From the NCBI RefSeq assembly GCF_018728565.1, contig NZ_JACSOI010000003.1, positions 124,001-188,000 of the forward strand: DNA of 64,000 nt. Reading direction: 5' to 3'. Below are positions 1-10,233 of the stretch, in pieces (the stretch's first letter is position 1; each line of letters begins with the position of its first letter). Below the pieces are notes generated by a model. It saw nothing but the letters and a program-made list of their open reading frames with translations, was not told the origin of the DNA and searched no databases. The position numbers were made by a program, and so were the translations under genes. Source of the stretch: Zobellia russellii (lineage in GTDB: Bacteria; Bacteroidota; Bacteroidia; Flavobacteriales; Flavobacteriaceae).

Positions 1-1101
1 AGTGCGTATAATTAACGGAACCCGTGTTGCAATTTCATAATTGGTGGCTTTCCCCCAAATACCCATATCGCCTAAATGCCAACCGTGGTCACTCCACAAA
101 ATAACAATGGTATTGTCCTTTATTCCTGCATCTTCCAATGCGGCAAGCATTTTACCAATTTGGGCATCTACGTAACTTACGCAGGCTAGATAGGCATGTT
201 TCAATTGTATGGCCTGTTCGGGAGAGATATCGCCTTTTTTAGGAATTCCCGCCCTGGACCTTAATTCAAACGAAGCATGAAGCCCCATAGTGGCACCGTC
301 TTTGGGGGCTTTGTCCTGCTCGGCAAGTTTAATGTCCGCCTCATCGTACATATCCCAGTATTTTTTAGGGGCTATCCAATCCAAATGGGGTTTTTTCATG
401 CCCATACCCAAGAAGAACGGTTTTTCAGGATTTTTTTCCAACATATCTTTCATAGTGGCAATGGCCAGATCGGTGTTGAAACCGTCTTCGTAGGCATTGT
501 CGGGAAAATCGGCAAACTCATAGGAAGGCCCTTTACCAAGTCCGTTTCTAAGCGCATTCTCGCCGTATTTGGCTACCATGGCCGCGCTATTTTCTTTTTG
601 CATTTTAATGTTCTCGGGCAGTTTAAAACCGAATTTTACATCGCTTTTGCTCATGGCAACGGGCTCTCTGCTCCATGAAAGCTCCGGGTCGTTATATTTG
701 CCGTGATAGATTTTTCCGGTGTAAACGGTCTCATAACCATTGGCTTTAAAATGCTGAGGAAGGGTTTGTATATCCGGGTTTTTATCCCTGAAATACGTAA
801 AGTTTTCAATCACCTGAATGGTTTCGGGCCGGGCACCGGTCATTAAACTGGCTCTGGAAGGACTGCAAATGGCCTGTTGGCAATATGCATTATTAAAACG
901 AAGACCTTCATGGGCAAGTGCATCTATGTGTGGGGTAATGGCAATATCGGAACCGTACACGCCCAATTCCGGCCTAAGGTCATCTATGGCAAGAAACAGA
1001 ATGTTAGGTTGTTTTGGTGTTTCTTTTGGTGCGGGAGTAGTAGAATTTTTGCAACCGAATAACAACCCAATACAGACAAGAGCAAGGATACGAATGTTCA
1101 T
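1..1101 (-). CDS. Sulfatase lipoprotein, iduronate-2-sulfatase-like (3' end cut by window edge)
   Basis: The frame is open from an ATG at 1101 to base 1, giving 367 codons without a stop, so the C-terminus lies outside the window. The protein starts with a lipoprotein signal (lipobox ending at Cys17, LLFGC). Metal-binding Asp40-Asp41 (AIDDLRPE) and the sulfatase signature CSPSRASLMTG follow, with Cys79 the residue oxidised to formylglycine. Further on, SDHGWHLGD.GIWGK fits the iduronate-2-sulfatase branch of S1 sulfatases. It probably removes sulfate from algal polysaccharides at the cell surface or in the periplasm; the substrate cannot be read from the sequence. It is divergent from the HTCS gene. 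A possible maturation enzyme is encoded at 38095-39237. Confidence 0.93.
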   Translation of the reverse strand, partial: MNIRILALVCIGLLFGCKNSTTPAPKETPKQPNILFLAIDDLRPELGVYGSDIAITPHIDALAHEGLRFNNAYCQQAICSPSRASLMTGARPETIQVIENFTYFRDKNPDIQTLPQHFKANGYETVYTGKIYHGKYNDPELSWSREPVAMSKSDVKFGFKLPENIKMQKENSAAMVAKYGENALRNGLGKGPSYEFADFPDNAYEDGFNTDLAIATMKDMLEKNPEKPFFLGMGMKKPHLDWIAPKKYWDMYDEADIKLAEQDKAPKDGATMGLHASFELRSRAGIPKKGDISPEQAIQLKHAYLACVSYVDAQIGKMLAALEDAGIKDNTIVILWSDHGWHLGDMGIWGKATNYEIATRVPLIIRT

Positions 1102-1363
1102 TTTTAGCGTGTTTTATAAAACGATTTTAAAGTGCCTAGTTCTTAAAGTCACGGAAGGGCACATACAACGGTCTACAAAGTAACCTTAAAATGGGGCGTG
1201 TGCGTTTTCGTATTTTAGCAAGGGTCGGCACTATTTTAACCCTATTGGCTAACAGGTGTAATTAGTAGGTTTTCACACTAGAAAGCGGTGTGTATTTTTA
1301 ATTAGGGGCTTATAAATTTTAAAATTAATTTACCTTTCATGAGAATTGGTTTATATTCAAAAC
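1102..1363. promoter_or_regulatory. Divergent intergenic region, sulfatase / HTCS
   Basis: AT-rich 262-base spacer between two divergently transcribed genes, so it must hold both promoters. A TACCTTTC stretch at 1331-1338 is close to the TAnnTTTG box of Bacteroidota promoters but lies only about 26 bases before the chosen HTCS start. I see no clear inverted repeat or RNA structure. Confidence 0.3.
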
Positions 1364-4300
1364 ATGCATAGCGTTTCTCGTTTTTTATTTCAATTTATAA
1401 CGGTCTGTATTCTAGGTTTTTCTACAACGGTCTACGGGCAAGGTAAGGTTGGTAATTATGAAATTACTCATTTTCAACTGCCCATAGAAACGGAGACCCA
1501 GGATATTTTGGAGGATCGTTACGGGTTTCTTTGGATAGCCTCTACCAATGGTCTATGGCGTTTTGATGGGGGTAATTTTAAGAATTATAGTAAAAATGAG
1601 CATGAGCAGACCAGTATCACGGACAATCATGTTTTTTGTCTGTTTGAAGATAGTGCGGGTGTTTTATGGGTGGGTACCTATGGTGGTGGTTTATTAAAAT
1701 ATGATCGGGAGTATGACCGTTTTCAGCGGTTTATTCATGACGAAAATAACCCGGAAAGCCTCAGTTTTAATGAAGTTAGGGTAATTTATGAAACGGCGGA
1801 CAAAACTTTTTACATCGGGACGGATGGTGGCGGGTTAAATATCATGGACCGTGAGACCGGAACTTTTAAAAGGTTTCAACACAATGCACAGGACCCCAAG
1901 AGTATTAGCCATAATAACGTGCTGGATATACAGGAAAGCCCGGATGGTCGCCTTTTTGTAGGTACCTGGATCGGGCTAAATGTATTCCATTCAAATACAG
2001 GGAAATTTACACGTTTGGTAAAAAATATAGCGGAGGGTTCCCATGCGTATCCCGTTTTGGGGTTTTATAATGATTTGATTGTTTCTAGCGGTAAGCTGTT
2101 TACCGTGGATAAAAAGAACCGGTTCCACAGATTGAGTTTAACCCAGGACTGGGTGAGTGCCATACAGCCGGATGACGTAGGTAACTGTTGGATAGCTCAT
2201 GGGGGAGAAATAGCGATTATAGATGACCAATTTAAAACCCAGAAATTAATAGCGCTAAATGAGCGGTTCAAGGATGGGGCTTTTTACATACGGCAAATAT
2301 TTCACAACCCGGCCAAGGAAGATTCTTGGGCCTTGGACGGTACGGGCCATTTTTTCCACATTAAAAAATCGGCAGTCATTTTTAAGCCGTTCATAGCACC
2401 TGGGGTTAGCGGCAAAATCCTAAAAACAAATAGCAACTACTGGGTGTTTGATGGAGGTACCATTACCATCTATGACAAAGCTACTCACGAACAGGTTAAA
2501 ACGCTAAAGGGCTTTTACCATAGAACGTATATGAGTTCCTACGACAAGGAAACCGTTTGGGTGGCAGATACCAATTCCATCTATCAATTTACCGAAGCAG
2601 GGGAAACGCTTTCCAAAACCAGTAGAAAACCTGCCGAGCTTTTTGGTCTTTTGGAGACCAGTGCCGGACTGGTTTGGACAGGAGAGGTTTTGGGTGCACG
2701 TATCTACGACCCCAAAACCGATGCCACTGTTTATTTTGACTGTGACCCCAATGACCCTAACGGTATCGGGTACTTTCACCGTGCCAATGAACTGTTCGAG
2801 GATTATAAAAATCAAATTTGGATCGGGACCAATGGCGATGGGGTAAAACGCTATCTACCGGAGAAAAATCAGTTTGTACACTACAGGCATGAGATTGGCA
2901 ATACCGCAACGGTAAACAACAATTTTATAAATGTAATTTTTGAAGACGCAGACCGTACCCTTTGGGTGGGAACAAACTCGGGGCTTTGTAGTTATGATGC
3001 ACAAAAAGATTTGTTTGTTCAGTATGATAATGCCCTCCTGAAAGATAGGATTATTAACAGCATTGAACAGGACGGCAAGGGCAACCTGTGGTTGGGTACA
3101 AGAAACGGACTTATAAAACTGGATGCGAAGAACAATGTGGTGCGTATTTTAAATGAGCAGGACGGACTCATTTCACAGAAAATCAATGTTTCTAGCGCGG
3201 TTACGGATAACGGGCATATGGTATTTTCCACCAACTCGGGCTTTATGACTTTTGACCCGGAAAGGGTAGTGCCCAGTACCAAGACACCATCGGTCTATAT
3301 TTCTAAACTGTGGGTTAACAATGAACTGGTTACACCGGATAGCGATTACATAAAAAAAAGTATTGAGGTAGAGGATCATCTACAGTTATCCTATAAGGAC
3401 CAAAAGATAGAACTGGGATTTCAAGCCATTCAGTACGAAAATACACAACGGTGCCAATATGCGTATATGCTGGAAGGTTTTGATAAGGACTGGACCATGG
3501 CCAATGGTACACGGGCAACCTATACCAACTTGCCCTCCGGGAACTATACCTTTTTGTTAAAAGCTACCAACGAAGACGGCGTCTGGACGGATAAATTAAA
3601 ACGATTGCACATTGAAGTGACCCCTCCGTTTTGGGAGCGCCTGTGGGTTCAAATTCTAGCGGGAATTCTGGTGATTTTATTAGGGGTCTGGGCATTTCGC
3701 TACTTCTTGCTACGGGAAAGGACCCGGAACAAGTTTGAGATAGAGAAGCAACGCGTGTATCAATTTGAGGAGTTGGCACAGATGAAATTGCGGTTTTTTA
3801 CCAATATCTCCCATGAGCTGCGTACACCCTTAACGCTCATTACCTCTCCGTTGGACAAGTACATACGTAAAGGCACCAAACCGGATACCAAGGTATTGCA
3901 GATGATGCACAGAAATAGTAACCGTCTGTTGGAGCTTGTCAATCAGATTCTGGATTTTAGAAAACTGGAAGGAAACCAACAATTGCGAATCAAGGCCCAT
4001 GATGAACTATTGGTCTGTTCCAACATGTACACGGCCTATGAATATTGGGCAAAGGAGAAGAATATAAATTTTATATGCGATGCCCCGGAAACGGATTATA
4101 CCCTTTATTTTGATGAGGATATTATTGAAAAAATGGTGAGTAACCTAGTTTCCAACGCGTTTAAGTTTACACCAAAAAACGGAAAAATCACCTTGAAGGC
4201 TTCGTACGTAAATCTTGAAATTGATACGGATGATAAAGTAAAGAACGGAAGCTTGTGTATAGAGGTCATAGACAACGGTTCGGGCATTCCGGCAAAGTAC

Positions 4301-5278
4301 CAGAAAAAAGTTTTTGAACGGTTTTATCAGTTAGATGAGAACCCCAATAAAGGGTACAGTAGTGGTATTGGTCTTTCGCTGATTTCGGAATTGGTGAAAT
4401 TGCACAGAGGGAGTATCGGCTTAAAGAGCGAAGAAGGTGTAGGTTCGCATTTTACCATCACCTTGCCTATAGGTTATAAAGATTATGAAACCGCCGTTGA
4501 AGAAAAAGCGGTTCCCATGGTAGAGAGTACAACGGGGGAAACCGTAGTGTTACTTATTGAGGATAATGAGGATATCAGAAATTACCTGACCACAGAGTTG
4601 TCCGACGATTATGTAATTCTTCAGGCAGATAATGGCAAGGATGGTTTTCAGTTGGCCTTGGAGCATATTCCGGATATTGTAATAAGTGATATTATGATGC
4701 CATTATTCGATGGAATTCAAGTGGCAAATCAATTAAAGGGAAATGAATTAACGGCCCATATCCCGTTGATGTTCTTGACTGCCAAAACGGGCTTGGAAAA
4801 CAAATTGAAAGGTCTGGAAACGGGTGCCGAAGATTATATTGAGAAGCCTTTTAATGTTTCGGAGATTAAAATGAAAATCCAGAACCGTCTAAAAAGTAGG
4901 CATAGACTCATCAAAAAATATCAAAAAGAAGAGTTGTTCGTAGAACCTAGCTCGTCCGTAGATCAGTATTTGATAAAGGTGAACGAAGTCATTGATGCGC
5001 ATCTGGAAAACTCGGATTTTTCAATCGATTATCTATGCGATGAATTGGCTATTGGCCGTTCACAATTGTACCGAAAAATTCAGGCCTTGACCGGTAAAAC
5101 CATAATTGAATATATCAACACCTATAAATTATCCAAAGCCATGCCCATGCTTCAGGAAGGGAATCTAAGCATTAAGGAAATTGCGTTTAAAGTAGGGTAC
5201 AATGACAACCGGTATTTTAGTAGAATTTTTAAAAAGGAGTTTGGCCACCCGCCATCTCATTACGTATCCAAGAAGTAG
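1364..5278 (+). CDS. Hybrid two-component system sensor/regulator (HTCS), first copy
   Basis: About 1304 residues, one polypeptide holding a complete two-component system. In order: signal peptide, periplasmic two-component propeller repeats (about 30-670), Y_Y_Y domain (about 673-745), one membrane helix (about 758-782), HisKA with phosphorylatable His817 in NISHELRTPLTLI, HATPase (NLVSNAFKFTP), receiver with Asp1109 in ISDIMMP, and a C-terminal AraC-type DNA-binding domain. I chose the ATG at 1364; a TTG at 1346 would add six residues before the signal peptide. HTCS proteins usually bind oligosaccharides and activate a neighbouring polysaccharide locus. Here the next genes are the cytochrome/DUF1501 cluster and there is no adjacent SusCD, so the target is inferred to be that cluster or the divergent sulfatase. 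Confidence 0.95.
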   Translation: MHSVSRFLFQFITVCILGFSTTVYGQGKVGNYEITHFQLPIETETQDILEDRYGFLWIASTNGLWRFDGGNFKNYSKNEHEQTSITDNHVFCLFEDSAGVLWVGTYGGGLLKYDREYDRFQRFIHDENNPESLSFNEVRVIYETADKTFYIGTDGGGLNIMDRETGTFKRFQHNAQDPKSISHNNVLDIQESPDGRLFVGTWIGLNVFHSNTGKFTRLVKNIAEGSHAYPVLGFYNDLIVSSGKLFTVDKKNRFHRLSLTQDWVSAIQPDDVGNCWIAHGGEIAIIDDQFKTQKLIALNERFKDGAFYIRQIFHNPAKEDSWALDGTGHFFHIKKSAVIFKPFIAPGVSGKILKTNSNYWVFDGGTITIYDKATHEQVKTLKGFYHRTYMSSYDKETVWVADTNSIYQFTEAGETLSKTSRKPAELFGLLETSAGLVWTGEVLGARIYDPKTDATVYFDCDPNDPNGIGYFHRANELFEDYKNQIWIGTNGDGVKRYLPEKNQFVHYRHEIGNTATVNNNFINVIFEDADRTLWVGTNSGLCSYDAQKDLFVQYDNALLKDRIINSIEQDGKGNLWLGTRNGLIKLDAKNNVVRILNEQDGLISQKINVSSAVTDNGHMVFSTNSGFMTFDPERVVPSTKTPSVYISKLWVNNELVTPDSDYIKKSIEVEDHLQLSYKDQKIELGFQAIQYENTQRCQYAYMLEGFDKDWTMANGTRATYTNLPSGNYTFLLKATNEDGVWTDKLKRLHIEVTPPFWERLWVQILAGILVILLGVWAFRYFLLRERTRNKFEIEKQRVYQFEELAQMKLRFFTNISHELRTPLTLITSPLDKYIRKGTKPDTKVLQMMHRNSNRLLELVNQILDFRKLEGNQQLRIKAHDELLVCSNMYTAYEYWAKEKNINFICDAPETDYTLYFDEDIIEKMVSNLVSNAFKFTPKNGKITLKASYVNLEIDTDDKVKNGSLCIEVIDNGSGIPAKYQKKVFERFYQLDENPNKGYSSGIGLSLISELVKLHRGSIGLKSEEGVGSHFTITLPIGYKDYETAVEEKAVPMVESTTGETVVLLIEDNEDIRNYLTTELSDDYVILQADNGKDGFQLALEHIPDIVISDIMMPLFDGIQVANQLKGNELTAHIPLMFLTAKTGLENKLKGLETGAEDYIEKPFNVSEIKMKIQNRLKSRHRLIKKYQKEELFVEPSSSVDQYLIKVNEVIDAHLENSDFSIDYLCDELAIGRSQLYRKIQALTGKTIIEYINTYKLSKAMPMLQEGNLSIKEIAFKVGYNDNRYFSRIFKKEFGHPPSHYVSKK

Positions 5279-5395
5279 GTTAAGTGTATGTAACACACAA
5301 AAAATGCACCTATTTGAGTAATAAGTCTACATTGTAAAAGAGGGAGTTAGGTATTTTTGAGAAGCATTTTGTATAACTGCACCAAAAATACTCAA

Positions 5396-6451
5396 ATGAA
5401 AAACTCCAGACGAAACTTCATTAAACAGTCCGCTCTTGCAAGTGCCGCTGTAACCATACCCACTTATAGTTTTGGGATTATAAACAGGCCAAAATTATCC
5501 GATCAAATTATTGGTCATGGCAATTTTAAATATCGTGTCCATAAAGAGTGGGGCAACCTAAATCCGGCAAGCACTCCGGTGAAAAATTGCCATGAAATGG
5601 TAATGGACTCCAAAGGCAGATTGATTATGGTAACGGATGAAATAAAGAACAATGTTATTGTTTATGACAAGTCTGGAAAACTATTAAAAAGCTGGACTCA
5701 TGATTTAAAATCCGCCCATGGTTTAACCCTGTCCAAAGAAGGGGAAGAGGATATGCTTTTTATTACTGATAATGATGGGGCTATCTTAAAAACTACGGTA
5801 GACGGCAAAGTACTTATGCAATTGCCAAATCCGCATGAGATAGGAGTATATGAAAAGGACCAAAAGTACCGTCCTACGGAAACTGCTGTAGGTCCCAACG
5901 GAGACATCTATGTTGCTGATGGGTATGGCTCCGATTTCATTTTGCAATACTCAAAAGATGGAGAGTTTATCAGAAAATTTGGGGGGCACGGTCTTGAGGA
6001 CCATTTGTTCAGTACGGCCCACGGAGTTACGATAGATGACAGAGATCCCAACAATATCACTTTATTATGTACCTCTAGAAAGCACAATTCGTTTAAACGC
6101 TATAGCCTGGACGGTAAATATCTGTCCAGTATTTTTCTGCCCGGGGCTTTTGTTTGTAGGCCGGTCATAGATGGTGAGAATTTGTACTCGGGCGTATGTT
6201 GGTCCAGACTTAAATATTTGGAGCAAACTCCGGATTCGGGTTTTGTTACCATTCTGGACAAAGACAATAAAGTAATCTCAAATCCCGGAGGTACTGCCCC
6301 CGTCTATAAGAAAGGGGAACTACAGCTTATGGTGCAAGAGGTGCCGTTGTTCAATCATTGTCATGATGTATGTATTGATGATGATAAGAACATTTATGTC
6401 TGTCAGTGGAATGCCAATAAAACCTATCCTATAAAATTAGAAAGGGTATAG
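5396..6451 (+). CDS. Tat-exported six-bladed beta-propeller (NHL-like) protein
   Basis: About 351 residues starting at the ATG at 5396; the longer frame from TTG 5357 would put 13 residues before a classic twin-arginine signal (NSRRNFIKQSALASAA). The rest shows propeller-like strands such as DIYVADGYGSDFILQYSKDG and NIYVCQWNANKTYPI, resembling NHL or peptidylglycine-lyase-like propellers. Tat export suggests a protein folded before export. It begins a tight operon: four bases separate its stop from the next start. Function is unknown; a binding or lyase role in the periplasm together with the cytochrome and DUF1501 proteins is inference from the context. Confidence 0.8.
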   Translation: MKNSRRNFIKQSALASAAVTIPTYSFGIINRPKLSDQIIGHGNFKYRVHKEWGNLNPASTPVKNCHEMVMDSKGRLIMVTDEIKNNVIVYDKSGKLLKSWTHDLKSAHGLTLSKEGEEDMLFITDNDGAILKTTVDGKVLMQLPNPHEIGVYEKDQKYRPTETAVGPNGDIYVADGYGSDFILQYSKDGEFIRKFGGHGLEDHLFSTAHGVTIDDRDPNNITLLCTSRKHNSFKRYSLDGKYLSSIFLPGAFVCRPVIDGENLYSGVCWSRLKYLEQTPDSGFVTILDKDNKVISNPGGTAPVYKKGELQLMVQEVPLFNHCHDVCIDDDKNIYVCQWNANKTYPIKLERV

Positions 6452-6454
6452 TTC

Positions 6455-8758
6455 ATGAAAAAACAGGTTTTACAACTCCTAATTTTGGGCGTACTTCTGG
6501 TCTCTTGCAAGGACCAAGGGCAATATGCTTCCATTCCGCAGAAAAAAGTGCCGGATAGGGTAGACTATAATTTTGATGTGCGTCCTATCTTGTCGGACAA
6601 GTGTTTTAATTGCCACGGTCCCGATGCCAATAAAAGGTCTGCAGACCTGCGGCTAGATACTCCCGAAGGGGCGTATAAGGCATTAAAGGATTCGGAAAAC
6701 GAGTTTGTTATTGTGCCTAGGAATATAGAAAAATCCATGGTGTACCAACGGATTACGACCAAGGATAGTTCCAACCTTATGCCACCGTTGGAATCCAATT
6801 TAAAACTATCCGATTACGAAATAAAGGTGTTGAAAAAGTGGATAGAGCAGGGAGCGGTCTATGACCCTCACTGGGCGTTCATACCTGTGAAAAAACCAAA
6901 AATTCCAAATACGGATTCAGATTGGGTGAATAACGAAATTGACCATTTTGTTTTGGATAAACTGAGCGAAGTCGGTCTTGAACCCAACGAAATTGCGGAT
7001 AAGGAACGTCTGTTAAAAAGGGTTTCTTTGGATATTACAGGTTTGCCGCCCACTCCGGAAATGCGTAAAAAATTCATATCGGATAATGCTCCCGATGCTT
7101 ATGGGAAAATAGTAGATGAGTTATTGTCCAGTCCTCATTACGGTGAGAAAATGGCGAGTCATTGGTTAGATGTGGCGCGCTATGCAGATTCGCACGGTTT
7201 CCAGAACGATCAGTTGCGTACCATGTGGCCATGGCGGGATTGGGTAATTCATGCTTTTAACGAAAATTATAGCTACAAAAAGTTTGTAACCTACCAGTTG
7301 GCGGGAGACCTGATGCCCACTAAAAACATAGAGACCATTTTGGCAACGGGTTTCAATAGGAATCATAAAATAAACCAAGAGGCCGGTATTATAGAAGAAG
7401 AGTTCAGGATAGAAAATGTAACAGATCGAACCAATACTTTTGGGAAGGCTTTTTTAGGACTCACCTTGGAGTGTGCCAAGTGCCATGATCACAAGTATGA
7501 TCCCATTTCGCAGAAAGACTACTTCAGCACCTTTGCCTTTTTTGATAAGGTAGTGCATAGGCCAAAACCAATGGGCGAAGTATTGGCAGAGCCTCCATTA
7601 ATTACACTTACGGATGAGGTTGTAGAAAAGGAACTCCCGTTCGTAAATAAAAAGGAACCGGAAGATGTAGAGGTTATGGTTATTGAGGAGAAACCGGACA
7701 TAAGAACCACCCATTTGCTAAATAGGGGTGTGTATGATGATAAAGGTGAAATTGTCCAGCCCAGTACACCGGAGTCGGTCTTAAAATTTGATACTCTGGT
7801 TTATGACCGTAACAGGCTTGGTCTTACCAAATGGCTTTTTGATGAAAAGAATCCATTAACGAGCCGTGTTTTTGTGAATAGGGTATGGCAAGAAATTTTT
7901 GGTGAAGGTATTGTTAGGTCTTCTGGAGATTTTGGTATGCAGGGAGACCTGCCCACTCACATAGGTTTATTAAATTGGCTTTCCGCAGATTTTATGGAGA
8001 ACGATTGGGATATGAAACGTTTGGTGAAGCAAATAGTCATGTCATCTACCTACAGACAGTCTTCGGTGGTTGATAATAAAAAGCTGGCCATAGACCCGGA
8101 CAACAGATACCTTTCGCACATGACGCGCTTACGGTTTACTGCGGAAACCATTAGGGACCATGCATTGGCAACCAGCGGTTTATTAAATGATGAAATAGGA
8201 GGCCGTAGTGTAAAAGTATACCAACCTGATGGTATTTGGGAAGCGGCCAGTTCAGGACGTGGTATTTTGGCCAATTATGTGCAAGATCATGGGAAGGACC
8301 TGTATAGACGGGGTATTTATATTTTTATAAAACGGACAACCCTGCCACCGGTTCAACTGACTTTTGATGCGGCCACACGTGACCAATGCGAGGTAAAAAG
8401 GCAGTCAACCATGACTCCGCTCCAAGCACTCATAGCCTTGAACGACCCTACTATTCTTGAAGCGGCAAGAGTACTGTCCGAAAGTTTAATACAGGAAAAA
8501 AGTACGGTAGATGAAAAAATAGAGAAAGCCTTTGAGCGCATTCTCTGTAGGAGTATAAAGCCCAAGGAAAAGGAAATGTTGGTAGAGTATTACCAAGATC
8601 AGGAAGAGACATTTGCGAACAATACGCAGAAAGCAAAAGATTTTATTGAAGTTGGGGAGTACCCCATTTTAAAGGGTAGGGATGAGGTGAAAGTTGCCGC
8701 ACTAATGCAGATTGTTCACACCATCTATAATCTGGAAGAAACCATAGTAAAAGGTTAA
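6455..8758 (+). CDS. Planctomycete-type cytochrome c / DUF1549-DUF1553 lipoprotein
   Basis: 767 residues. A lipoprotein signal (LLVSC, Cys18) is followed by a PSCyt1 cytochrome domain with a CxxCH heme c site at Cys50-Cys53-His54 (KCFNCHGPDANKRSADLRLD). A DUF1549 (PSCyt2) region follows, with ERLLKRVSLDITGLPPTP and HWLDVARYADSHG, then a second CxxCH at Cys340-Cys343-His344 (ECAKCHDHKYDPIS), and a C-terminal DUF1553 (PSD1) domain (LTSRVFVNRVWQEIFGEGIV). Relatives that I recall run to about 900-1100 residues, so this copy has a compact middle. Such genes are usually paired with DUF1501 genes, as here. A periplasmic redox function is likely; the substrate is unknown. Confidence 0.9.
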   Translation: MKKQVLQLLILGVLLVSCKDQGQYASIPQKKVPDRVDYNFDVRPILSDKCFNCHGPDANKRSADLRLDTPEGAYKALKDSENEFVIVPRNIEKSMVYQRITTKDSSNLMPPLESNLKLSDYEIKVLKKWIEQGAVYDPHWAFIPVKKPKIPNTDSDWVNNEIDHFVLDKLSEVGLEPNEIADKERLLKRVSLDITGLPPTPEMRKKFISDNAPDAYGKIVDELLSSPHYGEKMASHWLDVARYADSHGFQNDQLRTMWPWRDWVIHAFNENYSYKKFVTYQLAGDLMPTKNIETILATGFNRNHKINQEAGIIEEEFRIENVTDRTNTFGKAFLGLTLECAKCHDHKYDPISQKDYFSTFAFFDKVVHRPKPMGEVLAEPPLITLTDEVVEKELPFVNKKEPEDVEVMVIEEKPDIRTTHLLNRGVYDDKGEIVQPSTPESVLKFDTLVYDRNRLGLTKWLFDEKNPLTSRVFVNRVWQEIFGEGIVRSSGDFGMQGDLPTHIGLLNWLSADFMENDWDMKRLVKQIVMSSTYRQSSVVDNKKLAIDPDNRYLSHMTRLRFTAETIRDHALATSGLLNDEIGGRSVKVYQPDGIWEAASSGRGILANYVQDHGKDLYRRGIYIFIKRTTLPPVQLTFDAATRDQCEVKRQSTMTPLQALIALNDPTILEAARVLSESLIQEKSTVDEKIEKAFERILCRSIKPKEKEMLVEYYQDQEETFANNTQKAKDFIEVGEYPILKGRDEVKVAALMQIVHTIYNLEETIVKG

Positions 8759-8774
8759 CGTTCAATTAAAAGAT

Positions 8775-10229
8775 ATGGATAAAGAAGTTTTTGAACATTA
8801 TTTGAATACGAACCGTAGACACTTTTTGGGTAAAATGGCCATGGGAGTAGGGGGTGTAGCCTTAGGTTCCCTTTTAATGCCCGATTTGCTAAAAGGTAAA
8901 AAAGCAGCGGAAGAACAGTTGCCTTTGGGATTAAAGCATTTTGCCGCCAAAGCCAAACGGATTATTTTATTGGTACAGAACGGGGCACCTTCGCAATTGG
9001 AGACTTTTGATTACAAACCCAAATTGAACGATATGTTCGGCCAAGAGCTACCGCCTTCAATTAGAGGAGAGCAAAAGTTAACGGGTATGACAGCGGGGCA
9101 AAAATCGTTTCCGCTAGTGGGGTCTAAATTCGGCTTTAAGCAATATGGGGAATCCGGTACTTGGGTAAGTGAGCTTTTTCCGCATATCGCCAAAATTACA
9201 GATGATATTTGCATGATCAAGAGCATGCATACGGATGCTATTAACCACGATCCGGCACTAACCTTTATGCAAACCGGGGCCCAGGTTGGGAATAGGCCCA
9301 GTATTGGTTCATGGTTCAGTTATGGTCTGGGTAGTGAAAACCAAAATTTACCGGCCTATTGTGTGTTACTTTCAAAGGGCAAGGGTAACGGTCAAGGAGT
9401 ATATTCAAAATTATGGTCTAATGGATTTTTGGACAGCTCGCACCAAGGGGTGCAATTGAGTGCCAGTGAAGACCCTATTTTATATTTGAACGACCCAAAG
9501 GGAATGGACCGTGAAACCCGGCGTAAGATGCTAGACCATTTGGCGTCTTTAAATCAGCTAGGGTACGATGAGTTTGGTGATCCAGAAATTCCGGCAAAGA
9601 TAAAGCAGTATGAAATGGCTTTTAGGATGCAAACGGCCGTTCCCGAGATTACGGATGTATCCAATGAGCCCGATCACATCAAAAAAATGTACGGGCCGGA
9701 TTGTATGGTGCCGGGCACCTATGCGGCCAATTGCTTGCTGGCAAGAAAACTCTCCGAATCCGGAGTGCGTTTTGTACAATTGTACCACCAAGGGTGGGAT
9801 CAGCACAATGATCTGGTAGGCGAGATTAAAGGACAGGCCAAAGATGTGGATATGGCTACCGCAGCCCTGATTACCGATTTAAAACAAAGGGGACTTTTAG
9901 ATGAAACCTTGGTGATATGGAGCGGAGAATTCGGTAGGACCAACTATTGCCAAGGAAAACTCACAAGAGACAACTATGGGCGTGATCACCATCCACGATG
10001 TTTCAGTATCTTTTTGGCCGGTGGCGGTGTAAAATCGGGTATCTCCTATGGTAAGACGGACGAGTTAGGGTATAACATAGTGGAAAGTCCGGTGCATATT
10101 CATGATCTGCATGCTACTATTATGCATTTAATGGGCTTGGACCATGAAAAATTAACGTATAAGCATCTGGGTAGAAGGTTCCGTTTAACGGATGTTCATG
10201 GCCATGTGGTAAAAGATATTCTAGCCTAG
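8775..10229 (+). CDS. DUF1501 Tat-exported protein (alkaline phosphatase/sulfatase-like fold)
   Basis: 484 residues. The N-terminus NRRHFLGKMAMGVGGVALGS is a twin-arginine signal followed by a hydrophobic stretch. The body matches DUF1501: ILLVQNGAPSQLETFDYKP, the WDQHNDL segment, VIWSGEFGRTNYCQG, and GRDHHPRCFSIFLAGGGVK. DUF1501 is related to the alkaline phosphatase and sulfatase superfamily, but its reaction is not established. It lacks the CxPSR sulfatase signature, so formylglycine chemistry is not expected. It sits 16 bases after the cytochrome gene, the standard partner arrangement known from Planctomycetes, and four bases before the next gene. Confidence 0.9.
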   Translation: MDKEVFEHYLNTNRRHFLGKMAMGVGGVALGSLLMPDLLKGKKAAEEQLPLGLKHFAAKAKRIILLVQNGAPSQLETFDYKPKLNDMFGQELPPSIRGEQKLTGMTAGQKSFPLVGSKFGFKQYGESGTWVSELFPHIAKITDDICMIKSMHTDAINHDPALTFMQTGAQVGNRPSIGSWFSYGLGSENQNLPAYCVLLSKGKGNGQGVYSKLWSNGFLDSSHQGVQLSASEDPILYLNDPKGMDRETRRKMLDHLASLNQLGYDEFGDPEIPAKIKQYEMAFRMQTAVPEITDVSNEPDHIKKMYGPDCMVPGTYAANCLLARKLSESGVRFVQLYHQGWDQHNDLVGEIKGQAKDVDMATAALITDLKQRGLLDETLVIWSGEFGRTNYCQGKLTRDNYGRDHHPRCFSIFLAGGGVKSGISYGKTDELGYNIVESPVHIHDLHATIMHLMGLDHEKLTYKHLGRRFRLTDVHGHVVKDILA

Positions 10230-10233
10230 CTAT

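Noticed and set aside
277-1183. Plus-strand frames opposite the sulfatase
   Set aside because: The minus-strand frame has a lipoprotein signal, metal ligands and the CSPSR motif; the plus-strand frames have none.
1346-1363. TTG start for the first HTCS
   Set aside because: The ATG at 1364 starts directly at the signal peptide; similar TTG extensions upstream of 5396, 36637, 43210 and 45469 were rejected for the same reason.
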